Positions 1 to 12,206 are shown, counted from the stretch's first letter. The stretch is 64,000 nucleotides of DNA from Piper betle (GCA_033002965.1 JAURVB010014517.1:1-64000); one strand, 5' to 3'. Notes: generated by a model not told the origin, from the letters alone. A program made the numbers and translations.

Positions 1-3000
1 GTTAATCATTACCGTGATAACGCCATTACCTACAAAGCCCAACGCGACAGCATTAAGCATGGATTGAAGATTCTTCGGCATTTTGCTACCAATACATTGA
101 ATACTTCAATTTTCTCAATCAAACACAAGGATGCAATGATTTTATCCTTTTTGGGTCGCTATCTTGGAAGCCAGATAATATGAAAGAAAAAAGACCATTT
201 CTACTAGTCCACAACTACATTAGCCAGGAGGTTGGCTGGTCAGATGGGAGATGGTTTTAACAAGTAACAATCTTGAAGAAGTTGGGAATGGTGGTAACTG
301 GGTATTGCTTGAATGGGGATATGTATGAGGCAGACAAACAACTTTGAATGAATAAGACTGCCATTTGGAGCAGTTCCGAGCACCAGCTTGCACCGGTTGC
401 TCAATAGTTTTCCCACTGTTGCTTGTTTGTCCCCCTGCACAAATTTCCCACATGAAACCACCCCAGTTCATTTGTTTGGATTACTGCTGTTGGTCACGTC
501 AAATGACTGGGAAGGTTAATTGCAGCACTGAAATGGTAACGTGAAGAGCTGCCAGAAGGAGCTGGAGAAGAGGGAGCTGGCATCACAAGGGACTTTGTTT
601 GGCCTGTTGGCCTAAGGGGGAGAGACTTGCGTGTGGTCCTATCACACTTCTGTTGGAGGTTATTGCATGCCATGTTTCACTTATACTATTGAAGCCATCT
701 GACATAACTGGGATATACTTGATTATATTTGCCCCCAAGCTGTGCTTAGTTGTCTAATCTCTCCCACAAGACAAGTTGATGAAATGCATGATTGAATGTG
801 ACAAGGGAAGACGGCGGTGAGTAATATGGGTGCAACTCGTTCACTAAAAACCATGAAGCTTCTGTAGACCAAGAACAAAAACAAAAAACTATTTCGGAGA
901 ATAAACTAGATAATTTATTGGTACAGAAACAAAAGAAACTTCCAATTTCCTAGTACTTTCTCTTGTTTGGGTATTTGTCTTTTAGCTCATACTAATAAGA
1001 GTCCGTCCCTTGGAGTGTGGTTCTGTAAAATGGAGTGCATTGATGAATTAGAAAGTAAATCAGACGAAACCCACTGCCGTGCCAATTGCCATTTAACCAG
1101 ATCCTCCCCACTAGGGTTTCAGATTGGTTCGGACACGGTCAAACCAAATTCAACCGGATCCTACAATATATGATCCTATATAATATTTATTATAAGAGGA
1201 TTTTCTAACACAAAACTGCATTAATTTAAAATTGAAAATTGCAACTTGTTCTGAATTTGATGAAAATAAAGTTTTATTTTCTTAAAATTAAGAATTCATA
1301 TCCAATTTTTATACGACAAGGACAAAGATGCACAATCTTAAAAGAAGAAAAACATGACAACAAATTTATAAGAAAATAAATAATATGAAAACGAAATTAT
1401 CCGATCGGTCGAATGAGGTTACCTCAGGCTCTAATCGGATCCAATATTAAAATTCATGTATCAAAATTTATTATATCTCGATCAACCCGAAAATGAGTCC
1501 AACTTAAACCGAATATCCGAGATGTCCGAGATGCGATGCGAACAAATCCACATCCCCACGGGAGGCGCACGCGTGCAAAATTATTTTCCACACGTGTGCC
1601 AAGTGGGCCCAAGTCCCGTACATTACATTGTGCTTAATTACCTTAATGGGCCCACACACAAAATGGGCCTTGATGGTCTGTCAACATCTGGGCTGTGGCT
1701 CTGGCCACTCCCAGGGGGCGTCAACTCATAAAGTGTATACACTCCTTGGCCTGTCTCCTAACAACTCAACATATGATGTGGCTTTTTATTAACCCTTGAT
1801 TCGCCCTAGGCCCACTCGAATTATAAATTATAGACCGTTCGATAGACTCGTCAAAGCTCTCGTTTGCTTTCAATAATTGAGGTTGGGCCCATTTCAGACA
1901 CCAACTTTTAATTTTTAAGACTCCTTTTCACCTAATAGTCAATGTGCAGTGGGCCTCAGGTCTACCCAAAGAATAATTGGATTTTACCTTTGAGAGAAAT
2001 TGAAACATCTATAATTTCAGGTGAAATATAATTCATATAGAAAGTCCCATTAAGCTACGGTTTGTTTTTTTCTTGCTTTTTTTTAAAAAAACCCTTTTTT
2101 CAGTTTAAAAATAGATTTTTGTTAAGTACATTCTAATTTTTGTGTTTACGCTGCTTGAGTCTAGATTTTTGTTAAGTACATTCTGATTTTTGTGTTTACT
2201 GTCCTGCTTGAGTGTTTAATGAAAATGGTTAAGATTGATAAGCTTCGGGTTGGAGGATAATGCCTAGTTAATATTAATCCCTTATTCGACCAATTTGCTC
2301 TAAAATTTCGAAATTATAAGGGTGAAATTTAGGGGAAAAAAACTTAATACACACTCTACATTGTTTAATTTGGAATGAAATTAATGCAAAATAAAATTTC
2401 TCTAAACTGGCACCTAAAGCTTAAACGTTGTTCTCTCTTCCTAATAAAATTTTGATCAATGTCCACGTTACCCATAAACAGTTGTTACACATACTTTGCT
2501 CTGAGTTTGATGAGCAAGAACACTCATCAAGCAAAAATATAGTTTAGTCTTGAACCGGTTCAAAATTAAACCCGCAGTTTTTTCTCTCTCCACGAAATTG
2601 CAGTTAAAGCTAGATCAAACAATCCTCTCGGTCCAAAAATCCAAGTTGCTTAACTACAAGCTAAAATCACAGATGTATTGGTGAACAAATTATTATCCCA
2701 CGGATACTTAAAAGCCCTTGAAAGGGCCGGTTCTCTCAAAAGTCGAATCTGACAAGATCCGGTCCGGGCAAGGACCGTACCCACTTGAATGACCGGCAAA
2801 ATCCACCAAATCCACAGTTTTGTCCACTCCCTCTTCACCGAACCGGGCAACGACCGTAGCCCACCCAACCCGTTCCGTTCCACACGGGGCCCACAGTTGT
2901 GGCCTGTAATAAGTTTATATTGAGTCACACGAGCGCAATATTTGTGAACGCAAGGGGACGCAATGGAGTCAAGGTGAGTTGAGTCGACCGAGTTCAACAC

Positions 3001-3300
3001 GACCTTGTTTTGAGTTGGTTTCTCTTTAAATTAATTATTGTCAGGTCAAATTTAGTTTGAGATGAAGAGTAATGATTTGATAAATAAATTACGTTTATGT
3101 TTTTTTGAGCCAAGAGATTTAATTTTTAATATGCTGATTCATGTGAAATTTCATAATAACATAAAAATGGTAAGATTTTGACAATTTAATTCGATAATTT
3201 TGAAACTTGACCAATGACAAAATATTAACTTGATGGGTTCAAAGGCTATGTCCAATATTGAAATTTTCTCTCTCGTTTTGTTATTTTGTTTTATTTGAGA
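1..3300. other. Intergenic DNA upstream of the Aux/IAA gene; no gene seen
   Basis: No reading frame here resembles a protein family I know; the longest open stretches are short, lack splice context and overlap on both strands. Base composition is mixed to AT-rich. A 30-bp-scale direct repeat (the segment beginning TAGATTTTTGTTAAG) occurs at about 2112 and 2162. A TGTCTC hexamer is present at 1752-1757, far upstream of the next gene. The last few hundred bases probably hold the Aux/IAA promoter. Confidence 0.6.
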
Positions 3301-3532
3301 GAGACAGATTTTGATTTTCTTTTCATTAAAAAAAATTATTGTAATCCAAAGTAAAAAGATGAGTGAATAAAAAGATATTAATTAAAGCTAATAACCCTGT
3401 GGGGTGCGCAGGTTAGAGAGGGGAGGCGTAGTTTAGCGATCACCACTAACCTCGAGATAATAGAGACGGTTGAGGAGGAGGAGGCGACCATTTCCTGCAA
3501 TCTTTGCCGGCAACTACCCAGTCCCTTGTCGG
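3301..3532 (+). promoter_or_regulatory. Auxin-response-like elements upstream of the Aux/IAA start
   Basis: GAGACA at 3301-3306 is the reverse complement of the classical AuxRE TGTCTC. TGTCGG at 3527-3532 matches the higher-affinity form bound by auxin response factors. They lie about 490 and 265 bases before the ATG at 3795. Aux/IAA genes are commonly auxin-induced through such sites in a feedback loop. Six-base motifs occur often by chance, so this is suggestive only; the second site may already be in the 5' untranslated region. Confidence 0.35.
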
Positions 3533-3794
3533 TGGCGTGCCCCTCCTTTCTCTTCTTCTCTTCCTTCAAAAGCACCCACCTCTCTCATTTTCTTGCTTCA
3601 ATCTTTGTTTTGGAGGTGGAAAGCAGCTCAAAAGGTGCTTGCTTTGAGCTCCAAGTTGCACCGCACCCCAATTCATAGCTATAGTATAGTACTAGTTCTG
3701 CTAGTTCTACTACCCTGGTTTGAGCTGGTTTCTAGCTCTGGTGCGTGTGGTTGATGCTTGGTTTTGAGCTTTCTGGCCAGCTCATGGTTGTTTG

Positions 3795-5721
3795 ATGTCT
3801 TCCCCATTGGAGCATGATTACATAGGCTTCTCAGAGGTGCCGGCCATGGACGCCTCTGAGAAGAGCTCCTTGTCTGACAAGGAGGGCGGGAAGGGTGGCG
3901 GGTTGAAGTACAAGGAGACGGAGCTGCGGTTGGGACTGCCGGGCTCGGAGTCGCCCGAGAGGAAGGTGGAGAAGAGCTTCCTGCTAGGCGCTGGGGCGAA
4001 GAACTTCATGCTTGGGTCGAAGAGGGGATTCTCCGACGCCATTGATGGTCCTGGGAAGTGGGTCTTGTCTGGTGGCGGTTCGTCGGAGGTGGAGGCGGGG
4101 AAAGGAACCGCCTTGTTCTCGCCGAGAGGTGCGAAGGAGGGGAGTGTACAGCAGCCGAGCTTGGTAGTTGCTGCTCAAGCTGTGAAGGAGGTTGTTCAGC
4201 CTTCTCCCCAAGAGAAGAAGCCTCAGATTTCCACTGCTACTGATCATGGAGCTGCACCTGCTGCAAAGTAAGAAACTTTGTAACTTGGTTTTCTGTCTGC
4301 CATGATCTGTAGTTATATCAACTTCTGTAAAGATCGCTTCTTTTTGTGATTCGTAAGATTTTGTACCATATTTTTGGATCTTCTTTAGCTGTACATTTGG
4401 TGTTTCTGATTCTGATTGAAGGTTGATCTTGGTGACAGGGCTCAAGTTGTGGGTTGGCCCCCAATCCGATCCTTTCGGAAGAACACTATGGCATCAAACA
4501 CAGCTAAAAATAGTGAAGAGGCGGATAGCATGTTTGTGAAGGTTAGCATGGACGGTGCTCCCTACCTTAGAAAGGTGGATCTCAAAACATATACTAATTA
4601 CAAAGAACTTTCATCTTCACTGGAAAAGATGTTCAGCTGCTTTACCATCGGTGAGTCTCAATTATTTTGATCCCTTAAAGTTTACAATTTTTTTTCAAGT
4701 TTCTCAAACGATTTTTACCAGAAACATGTGCTCAATGATGCTGTTTTTCTATGGAAGACATTTATATATTCTGTGATGTAAGTTAAATTTAATTTGTCAT
4801 GGAAGACTCTTTGTATTAGATCATGGTGGATATTTGTTATGCATATTTTTACCTGGTCTTTTGTGAACTGTTAAATTTCTAGGACAGTGTGGTTCTCATG
4901 GGGTGCCTGGCCGAGATGGGTTGAATGAGAGCTGTCTGAGGGATCTTCTTCACGGTTCTGAGTATGTTCTTACTTATGAGGACAAAGATGGTGATTGGAT
5001 GCTTGTAGGCGATGTCCCTTGGGAGTAAGTTTTGTCTTGCCAAATACTTTGGTTGGTTGACGATTTTAGGGACTGTCTTATGTATGAATTTAAAGAATAA
5101 TAATTCCTGCAAGTTGGATAAGCATCTAATGACCTCCACATGTATTCTTCAAGTTGTTTAATTGTCAATAGAAAATAGCTGGCTTCTCTTGTAGTATGTT
5201 GTTATTTAGTTTTATAGATCTATGTTTTATTGCCTGTACATTCTTATTATCGTTGGATATAACTTTTTCGTTTTGATATTATAGGATGTTCACTGGTTCT
5301 TGCAAGCGTCTGAGGATCATGAAGGGTACAGAGGCTATTGGATTAGGTATACATCTTTGCTAAAACCAAAATATGTTAGCATGTTTGTAAGGCAAGCTTG
5401 TCATACTTTGATAGAACATGATCTGCCTAAAGCCATGCTGTGTCTTTCTTGTTATATCTATGTTTATAGGAGAAACAATTATTTTAAGACATCCATGTGA
5501 TTCTGGTGCGCATAACTCAATTTTGTAACTAAACAGATGTTAGTCTGTTTGGTGATCTTCCTTCTTTAAGGGCTTACCTGTAAACCTAGATCCGAGTGTT
5601 TGGTATCAGATTTTTGTTTATGCTTGTTGTCAATTGGTAATTCTGATGTTCATCATTAGATTGTTTGGTGACAGCTCCAAGGGCAATGGAGAAGTGCAAA
5701 AGCTTGGTTTGCAGAGCTTAA
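3795..5721 (+). CDS. Aux/IAA auxin-responsive protein, five exons, 311 residues
   Basis: Exons read 3795-4267, 4439-4650, 4883-5024, 5285-5346 and 5675-5721 (stop TAA), all with GT-AG borders and a continuous frame of 312 codons. Domain I (EAR repression motif, LRLGLPG) is at residues 44-50. Domain II, the degron bound by TIR1/AFB receptors with auxin, has core GWPPIR at 163-168. The PB1 part (domains III/IV) starts at [18 protein letters not shown] (189-206, with its lysine) and includes the acidic [14 protein letters not shown] patch (262-275); it ends in a basic [13 protein letters not shown] tail. The protein is a nuclear repressor of auxin response factors, degraded when auxin rises. All four domains look intact, so it should be a normal short-lived repressor. 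The ATG at 3795 gives the [12 protein letters not shown]-terminus usual in monocot members; a second in-frame methionine follows at residue 18. Family assignment is certain; the IAA number cannot be assigned without a phylogeny. Confidence 0.96.
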
Positions 5722-8700
5722 AATGCTTTGAAAGAATGAAAGTTTGGAGAAGCTTGAAGTATCATGTGTTGCAAGAATGCCCCTACATGAGCGTTCATCT
5801 TTTATAGTTGCTATTTACCTAAATGTATTGTAAGTCTGCTGTTTTGTTTCTGGACTAAAACTTTGATGGTAGCAATGGTAGTTGCAGGTAAGAAGCTTGG
5901 ACTGGTCCTCTTTGCTAAATGCATTTACAGTGTCGTGTATTTTGACGATCTTTCTTTGGGTCTTGATGTAAATGGTTGGTTTGTTGTGCCATGGACGTTA
6001 CTTGATTTCTGCTCCACTAATGAAAATACTCTGTTCACCGGAGAATACGCCCTCTCCCTTCTCAAACATGGAAGAAAAAATTGGAAAAATATGGTTTTAA
6101 CAAATCGAGTTGACTGTCTATGGATGGCTGTTCCCATTTGTCTATACCTTGTTTGATGAGCACGAGAGCTGCAGAAAATTTTGCATTTTCTGTTCACCAT
6201 TTTCTGTTGTCTCAAGCTTTCCACTTGCTTCTTTTTCTTCTTGAAAGAAAGCACATTCAATTGGTACCCGCCCCCGCAACAATGGTTTTCTGGGTAGGTC
6301 CCCAAGTTTGTGATTTAAGAATGGTTGCTTATCCCAATCTCCATTATCCAAATTATTGCAGCATCTCAGAATCATTAGCTTTTCCCAAGCCGACAAGATA
6401 AAAGCCACTTTGATCTAATCTTCAACACATCTCTTATCGCACACTCTTGAAGACAAAAGCCAAACTTCTTGAGACAGTGGTAAAGGTGATGGTCTCCAGG
6501 AATAATTTGGATTACAAACAAGGCAACAACTGCATTAAAAACAGAGCAAATAATCAAGAGCCATGTCCCCTCCCCTAAAATCGGGCGCATTTGTTGTTTT
6601 CAAGGGCAAGCACAGCCAAAGATGCTCAATTAGCTGTTCTTTCCAATCTTTTATCTTCGGCGGTTGTTGGGAGTATTGCAAGAGGTATAATTGGTTTGTT
6701 AACAGAGAGATCTCTGCCCATTGTCTACTCTTGTATAGAAATACCATGTGCTTGATATTTATACACCAAACTTTGTCCTTCTTGTCTGATGAACATGGAG
6801 AAAATATTCTTCTTGGGATCACTAAAGCAGTTATAATTTCAGTAAGCTAAAGATCATATCCCTGTATTCCCTCCTACTATCAGAAAAAAAATCTGGAGGT
6901 ATTTGGTCACAAATTAATTAGAAAACCTCACATAATAATGCATAGCTCGATTCAGCACAATTTTCTTGGATGAATGATTTAGTTTCAATCGTCGAGCTGA
7001 CCCGTGCTTAATTCAATTCGACTTGGAACTCTGTATTTTACGTAAATGAAATATTCTAGATGTTTAAATAAAACTGTTTGCAAAGAAAATAAAATAAACG
7101 TCTGTTGAAGATAGTCTTAAATAAAATACAATGGTTAGTTTGGTGTACACTTATTTTATTTAATCTTAAGATAAAATTATAAAGAAAAGTGAAACTTTTC
7201 ATTTTCAAATGTAATAAGTTGTGAAAAATAATCGTCTTCCAACTAATATTAACTGTAAAACCCAATAAGGAATTGAATATGCATGGTTGATAACACTCAT
7301 TTATTAATGAAAATTTTAAGCTATCATTCAGAACATTTAATGAATTATAGCTTTCTTACTTTTGATTTGGTTTTGTATTTAAGTTCTACTCGGAACAATG
7401 AAACAAATGAGTCAAATTTTGGAAAAATTCATTTTGATTTGTTTGATTAGCACCCTAACAAATTAAGATATAAAGGTGTAATTTTGCAAACTGGTTTAAT
7501 GAGAACTTTGTCTAATGTTAATCTGGTAAGGTGGCTGCAAATGGCCGACATGCTTACGCAGTTTAGCTTAAATAGTATAAGAGACGATTCCCAGCTAGTA
7601 CACATCCACATGGATGTGTCGTCTCTTGTGGTTTTGTGTGTACTTGTTTCAAGATAAATGAGTTAGGCAGATGGAAATTCATTGTATAAATTGAGAACCC
7701 AACTTGTGGTTTAGGTGATAAATGATGCTACAATGTCATGAGATGAAAGTTCTTGGTATAAATTGAGAACCCAATTCTTGATTTAGGTGAAAAATGATTC
7801 TCCAATGTCATGAGATGATAATTCTTGGTATAATTTGATAACCCAATTTGTGGTTTAGGTGATAAATGGTGCCACATGCCATAACTTTGTCCAAGGCATA
7901 TGAGGTCATGATCACAAGAAAGCTATCTATGCGGATAGAGAACATTTAAAATAAGGAATTGGAAAAAAACACACATTTTAAACAAGGGGGTTTATGCTAA
8001 TATGTCTAGTCTATATCATTCTCTATTATTGAAATAATTAAAATTGAATCTTAACGTAAAATGTGCAAAATGAAGATGTATTGTATTTCAGATTGAAGTG
8101 GTTTAAACTTATGTAAATTATCTAATTAATTAGGGGACCCTGCTTCATCTGTCATGTGGGCCTCATGCATGCGTTGTCAAATAAATGGGCCGGGAAATAC
8201 CTGATGCCCATCAAGCAAGTGGTGGGCAGTAGAAAGAAAAATCAATCGCTTGTGCCAAAAATTTCGATTCCCCAATATTTGTCTTGAATATTGAACTGGA
8301 TTTAAGAACTCAATTAAATATAGGATGAGGTATTATTCTTATGCAAGAAAGAAATGTGATTTTTAAACATGAAAAAAATAAAAAATAAAGCAAGTGTTAA
8401 CTAAATATAAATTCATAATAGTTCTGTTTGGTAACCGAGGGAGGGAGAGGAGAGAGAGAGAGAGCTGAAAAGAGAAATGTGAGTAATGTGTTGTCTATTT
8501 TTTTGTTTGGTTACAAAGAAATTACAAGAAAATTGGAGGAAAAGAAAACTACTTTCTCCAAAGTGGGAAAATTTATACACAATTAGTTTCACCCAAGGAA
8601 GTGAGAAAATTATGAAAAGAGATCAGAATTCAGAACACCCTATCCAAGTATAGCAAAAAAAATCATTAGAAAATTTTGATTTTTTAATGTTTCTTTCGGT

Positions 8701-8966
8701 ACACATGCACTTTCTCTGAATTCATTTTCCGTCACTAACCTTGTCCGTCCATCCGAATTCGACCATAATATTTAATTATGAATTTTCGATTTCTCAAACT
8801 CCTCTCCCCCCCCCCCAAAAAAAAAAACCCCGTCTAAACGAAGACGACATATAGCGACCGCAGCCCTCCAACAAATCCTCCCCAGCGTTCTCCTAAACTG
8901 TATGTGAACCGGTTTGATCACTCCATCAAACTTAGCAATCACCAATTCCCATCACCCATCATCCTC

Positions 8967-8970
<4 letters not shown>
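5722..8970. other. Aux/IAA 3' flank and AT-rich intergenic DNA
   Basis: The first few hundred bases after 5721 are probably the Aux/IAA 3' untranslated region, though I cannot place the polyadenylation site. From about 6540 to 6740 a short open frame encodes a hydrophobic peptide (including LSNLLSSAVVGSIARGIIG) with no start codon or recognised family. A degenerate direct repeat (core AATTGAGAACCCAA) recurs at about 7688, 7757 and 7825 with roughly 70-base spacing. C9A11-type simple sequence lies near 8808-8827. No gene is supported. Confidence 0.5.
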
Positions 8971-8972
<2 letters not shown>

Positions 8973-9019
<47 letters not shown>

Positions 9020-9020
9020 T
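8973..9020. repeat. (TA)n(GA)n microsatellite
   Basis: A run of TA dinucleotides (about 8973-9001) passes directly into GA dinucleotides (9002-9019). It borders the left end of the TIR-like element, and a similar TA run borders the right end. Confidence 0.9.
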
Positions 9021-11769
9021 GAGGAAAAAGAATGCTTGTGCTGCACTTTCCAGCCGTTGGATGATAATCTAATGGTTGGAAATTCAAACGAGCACAACTC
9101 CCCGCCCCCTTTTTCTTCCCTTCTCTAGCCGCCGCGGCCCTCCCGCCCCTCCGCGCCAGCGTCTTCCTCCCACCGCTCCCGCCCCTCTGCGCCGGCGTCT
9201 TCCTTGACACCTCCGACTTCAGCCTCAAGCGCGATGTCGGTCAGGACCTTTCCTTCCCCCTCCCCGGGCCGCCGCCGCTGCCTGGTCATGCCCGCTCCCA
9301 TTCCACATTGTCAGCGGCTTGCGATATCTTTTTCAGCGGCAACATTTGGCTGGCGGGGTGGCTGCGGCCTGAGGTGTGGCGTCGCCAACGGTGGGTTCGA
9401 ATAGGGGCGGCTCTATTGGGAGTAAGGAGCGTCGAATTGTGAGATTGGCAAGGCAGCGACAGCACAGGGAAGCGGCGTAGCTAGCTGGCAGCGGGCAGTT
9501 GGCAGAGAGGTCGCCGGCGATAGGGGTGGCACGACAAATTAGTGGGAGCAGGGGCAATCGTTAGGCAAGGGAAGGGGAAGAAACAGGGGAGAAGGTTGGG
9601 GAAATTTCGTAATAAAAACTTTACTCTCTCCTGACATGAGTCAAGTTTTTTATTACGAAATAAATTTTAAAGAAATAAATTAATATCATAATAAAAACTT
9701 GACTCGGGCCCGATTCAAGTTAATATTACAAATTAAATTTAAAAAATAAAAATAAGTTTGTAATAAAAATTTTGACTCTTTCCCATTAGGGACCGAGTCA
9801 AGTTTTTATTACAAAATAAATTAAAAATAATAAAATAATTTAATAATAAAAACTTGACTTGCTCCTGACTCGAGTCAATATTTTAAAATAAATTTTTTAA
9901 AAAAATTGATAGAATTAGTTAATTTTTTAAAATTTTATTTCGTAATAAAAACTTAACCCATCTTGACACGAGTCAATATTAAGAAATAAAATTTAAAAAA
10001 TATATAAAATAATTTCATAATAAAAAATAAACTCATTCCCGACTTGAGTTAATATTACGAAATAAATTAATATATATATATATATATATAATTTTATAAT
10101 AAAAAATTGACCAACTTCTGACTCGAGCTACTATTATAAAATAAATTTAAAAGAATATACAAAATAATTTTGTAATAAAAATTTGATTCACTCCCGACTC
10201 GAGTTAATATTACGAAATAAATTTTAAAAAATAAAATAAAATAATTTTGTAATAAAAACTTAACTCATTCGTTAGTAGAGTCAAGTTTTTATTAGAAATT
10301 TATTTTATATATTTTTTATATTTATTTCGTAATATTAACTTTAGTCAGGAATGAGTCAATATTACGAAATATTTTATAAATATAAAAAATATTGCGAAAT
10401 AAATATATAGCAAGGTAATAAAAGCTTGACTCGCTCTCGAGGTCACCAGCAAGCGATCACTGACGGTCGGGTGTCATGGCAAAACAGGGATGGAAAAACA
10501 CAATCACTGGCGAAACAGGGGATGGAGGAGTAAATGGGCAGGGGTAGTTTCATAATAAAAAATTGACTCGCTTCTCACTCAAGTCAATATTACAAAATAT
10601 ATCCCGAAAAGTATAAAAATATAATAAAATACCGTAAAATAAAATAATCAAGTTTAATGGATTATTTTATTTTATGATATTTTAATCTATTTTTTCATAT
10701 TTTTTGAGATTTATTTCGTAATATTGATACGAGTTGGGAAGAAATGGGCAGGGGTAGTTTTTTAATACAAATTTAACTCGATCCCGACTAGTGTCAATAT
10801 TATGAAATAAATCCTTAAAAATATAAAAATACATAGAAAATAACATAAAATAAAATAATTGAATTTTAATGAATTATTTTATTTTATGGTATTTTACCCT
10901 ATTTTGTTCATATTTTTGAGAGGGGTAGTTTTGTAATAAAAACTTGACTCGATCCAGACTCGAGTTAATATTATGAAATAAATCCCAAAAATATTAAAAA
11001 ATAGATTGAAACACCATAAGATAAAATAATCTATTAGAACTCAATTATTTTATTTTATTCTATTTTATTATATTTATTATATTTTTTGAGATATATTTCG
11101 TAATATTGACTCGGAGTTGGGAGCGATCTTAATTTTTTATTACGTAAATTACCCTTGCTCATTTCGTTCTCCCCTGTTTTGCTTTGTCGATACTCTATTT
11201 TCCCACCAACCTTTGCTGCGCCACAGCATCGCCACTGACCTCCCTGTCGGCCGCCTGCTGCTAGCCATTGTCGCCACCGGACAATACCGTCGTTGTCCTG
11301 TCTTTTCCCGTCCTCGTTTGAGCCCGTGCCCCGCCATAGTGAGGCGGCAGGGCAGTGGGACAAGGCTTCGGCTAACCTGGACATGGGGTGAGGCAGCGGG
11401 GCAATGAAGGGGTTGGAAGATCTGGAATCTGCCTGCGCCTCCACCATCTCAGCTACTCTAAAGTATCATACTTTCCCGCCACTCCCGCCCCTCCGCGCCG
11501 ACGTCTTCCTTGACCCCTCCGACTTCGGCCTCGACACTGGGAGGTGTCTTGTGGAGGCCTGAGCGGAGGTCGTTGGCGGTGAGGTGGCAACGGTGGCAGG
11601 TAGGGCCGGCAAGAATGAACCATCAACGGTCGGCATGGCAAAACAGGAATGCAAAGCGTTTTGTATATCAGATGTGTTTTTTTGACCGTCAGATGTGTTT
11701 TGAACGGCCAGATCAAAACTCAAGCATAGCTAAGCTGGCTGTCCTGCAGCACAACAATTCTTTCTCTAC
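9020..11769. mobile_element. TIR-like composite element, about 2.75 kb, non-coding
   Basis: The left end (AAAGAATGCTTGTGCTGCA, about 9028) matches the reverse complement of the right end (AAAGAATTGTTGTGCTGCA, about 11743-11764). Further inward, each side carries a similar imperfect segment: CCGTTGGAT...CTAATGGTT on the left, and the inverted counterpart of GACGGTC/GGCCGTT on the right. Both ends abut TA microsatellites, so a target duplication cannot be read. Inside, GC-rich segments (about 9120-9590 and 11160-11640) share a run around CGCCCCTCCGCGCC followed by GTCTTCCTTGAC, and enclose the AT-rich palindromic array. No transposase frame is visible. It may be a non-autonomous DNA transposon, or a rearranged derivative of the LTR family found at 12-20 kb, with which it shares the TTGACTCG module. 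Confidence 0.45.
9604..11120. repeat. AT-rich array of palindromic units
   Basis: A unit of about 70-85 bases repeats roughly ten times between 9604 and 10440. It runs TAATAAAAACTTGACTCG, a short spacer, CGAGTCAATATTACGAAA, then an AT-rich tail. TTGACTCG and CGAGTCAA form a stem with a loop of about ten bases. Three longer units follow (about 10550-10730, 10755-10920, 10930-11110); each is a large imperfect palindrome whose arms include AAATAAAATAAT and ATTATTTTATTT. GC-rich spacers with ACAGGGATGGA-like text separate the two parts. The same hairpin module occurs once near the 3' side of each LTR copy in this window (for example at 17306-17330), so the array looks like an expansion of that module. 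Confidence 0.75.
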
Positions 11770-11819
<50 letters not shown>

Positions 11820-11820
11820 A
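11770..11820. repeat. (TA)n(TG)n microsatellite
   Basis: TA dinucleotides from about 11770 pass into TG dinucleotides up to about 11819, just outside the right end of the TIR-like element. Confidence 0.9.
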
Positions 11821-12051
11821 CATATATAGCTCTCACCACATTTTATTGAGCTCCCCACCTTTCTAGCTCCGATGAAGCAGATAATCGATCGATATGCCGC
11901 CAACCATTTAAATAATCAATCGGTTCAATAGTTACGTAATTCACAAATTTGCTAGCCATGCGTGCACAACCCAATTGAGCCCAAAGCGAGATAGGAAGGT
12001 TAGATCAGGGGATCAGGGATTAGAGAGAGTTGGACGTATGTGGGAATTAAC

Positions 12052-12151
12052 ATGGTGGCTGCACCGAGGGATACGATACTGGCGGTGGTGTTCGGCCTCT
12101 TGTTGGGCATAGCGGCCGGGACCAGTTCCAAGTGTCACATATACAACGATG
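12052..12151 (+). CDS. Orphan first exon encoding a signal peptide
   Basis: From the ATG at 12052 an open frame of 33 codons plus one base encodes a short basic/polar start (MVAAPRD), a hydrophobic core (TILAVVFGLLLGIAAG) and then TSSKCHIYND, where it meets a good donor (G|GTAATA at 12151/12152). This is the pattern of a secreted-protein signal peptide with cleavage expected after the AAG/TSS region. The following intron begins with a TA run and has received the nested LTRs ending near 20.8 kb. I could not recognise a second exon beyond them, and the family is unknown to me. The GLOX pseudogene at 21.4 kb lies downstream in the same direction, but nothing links the two: GLOX proteins do not carry this peptide after their signal sequence. 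The gene is probably broken, or it has a very long intron. Confidence 0.45.
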
Positions 12152-12162
12152 GTAATAACCTT

Positions 12163-12164
<2 letters not shown>

Positions 12165-12202
<38 letters not shown>
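12165..12202. repeat. (TA)n microsatellite at the left edge of the LTR nest
   Basis: An almost pure TA run ends where the inverted LTR terminus TGTAAAACCC begins (12203). A matching TA run at 20799-20843 lies at the other edge, as expected if the oldest LTR inserted into a TA microsatellite. Confidence 0.9.

Positions 12203-12206
<4 letters not shown>

Noticed and set aside
5863..6590. Several 70-126-codon open frames on both strands after the Aux/IAA gene
   Set aside because: They overlap each other and the likely 3' untranslated region; none has a recognisable domain.
9604..11120. Regularly spaced repeats considered as a CRISPR-like array
   Set aside because: Units vary in length and sequence, have no unique spacers of constant size, and the DNA is eukaryotic nuclear; they are palindromic satellite-like repeats.
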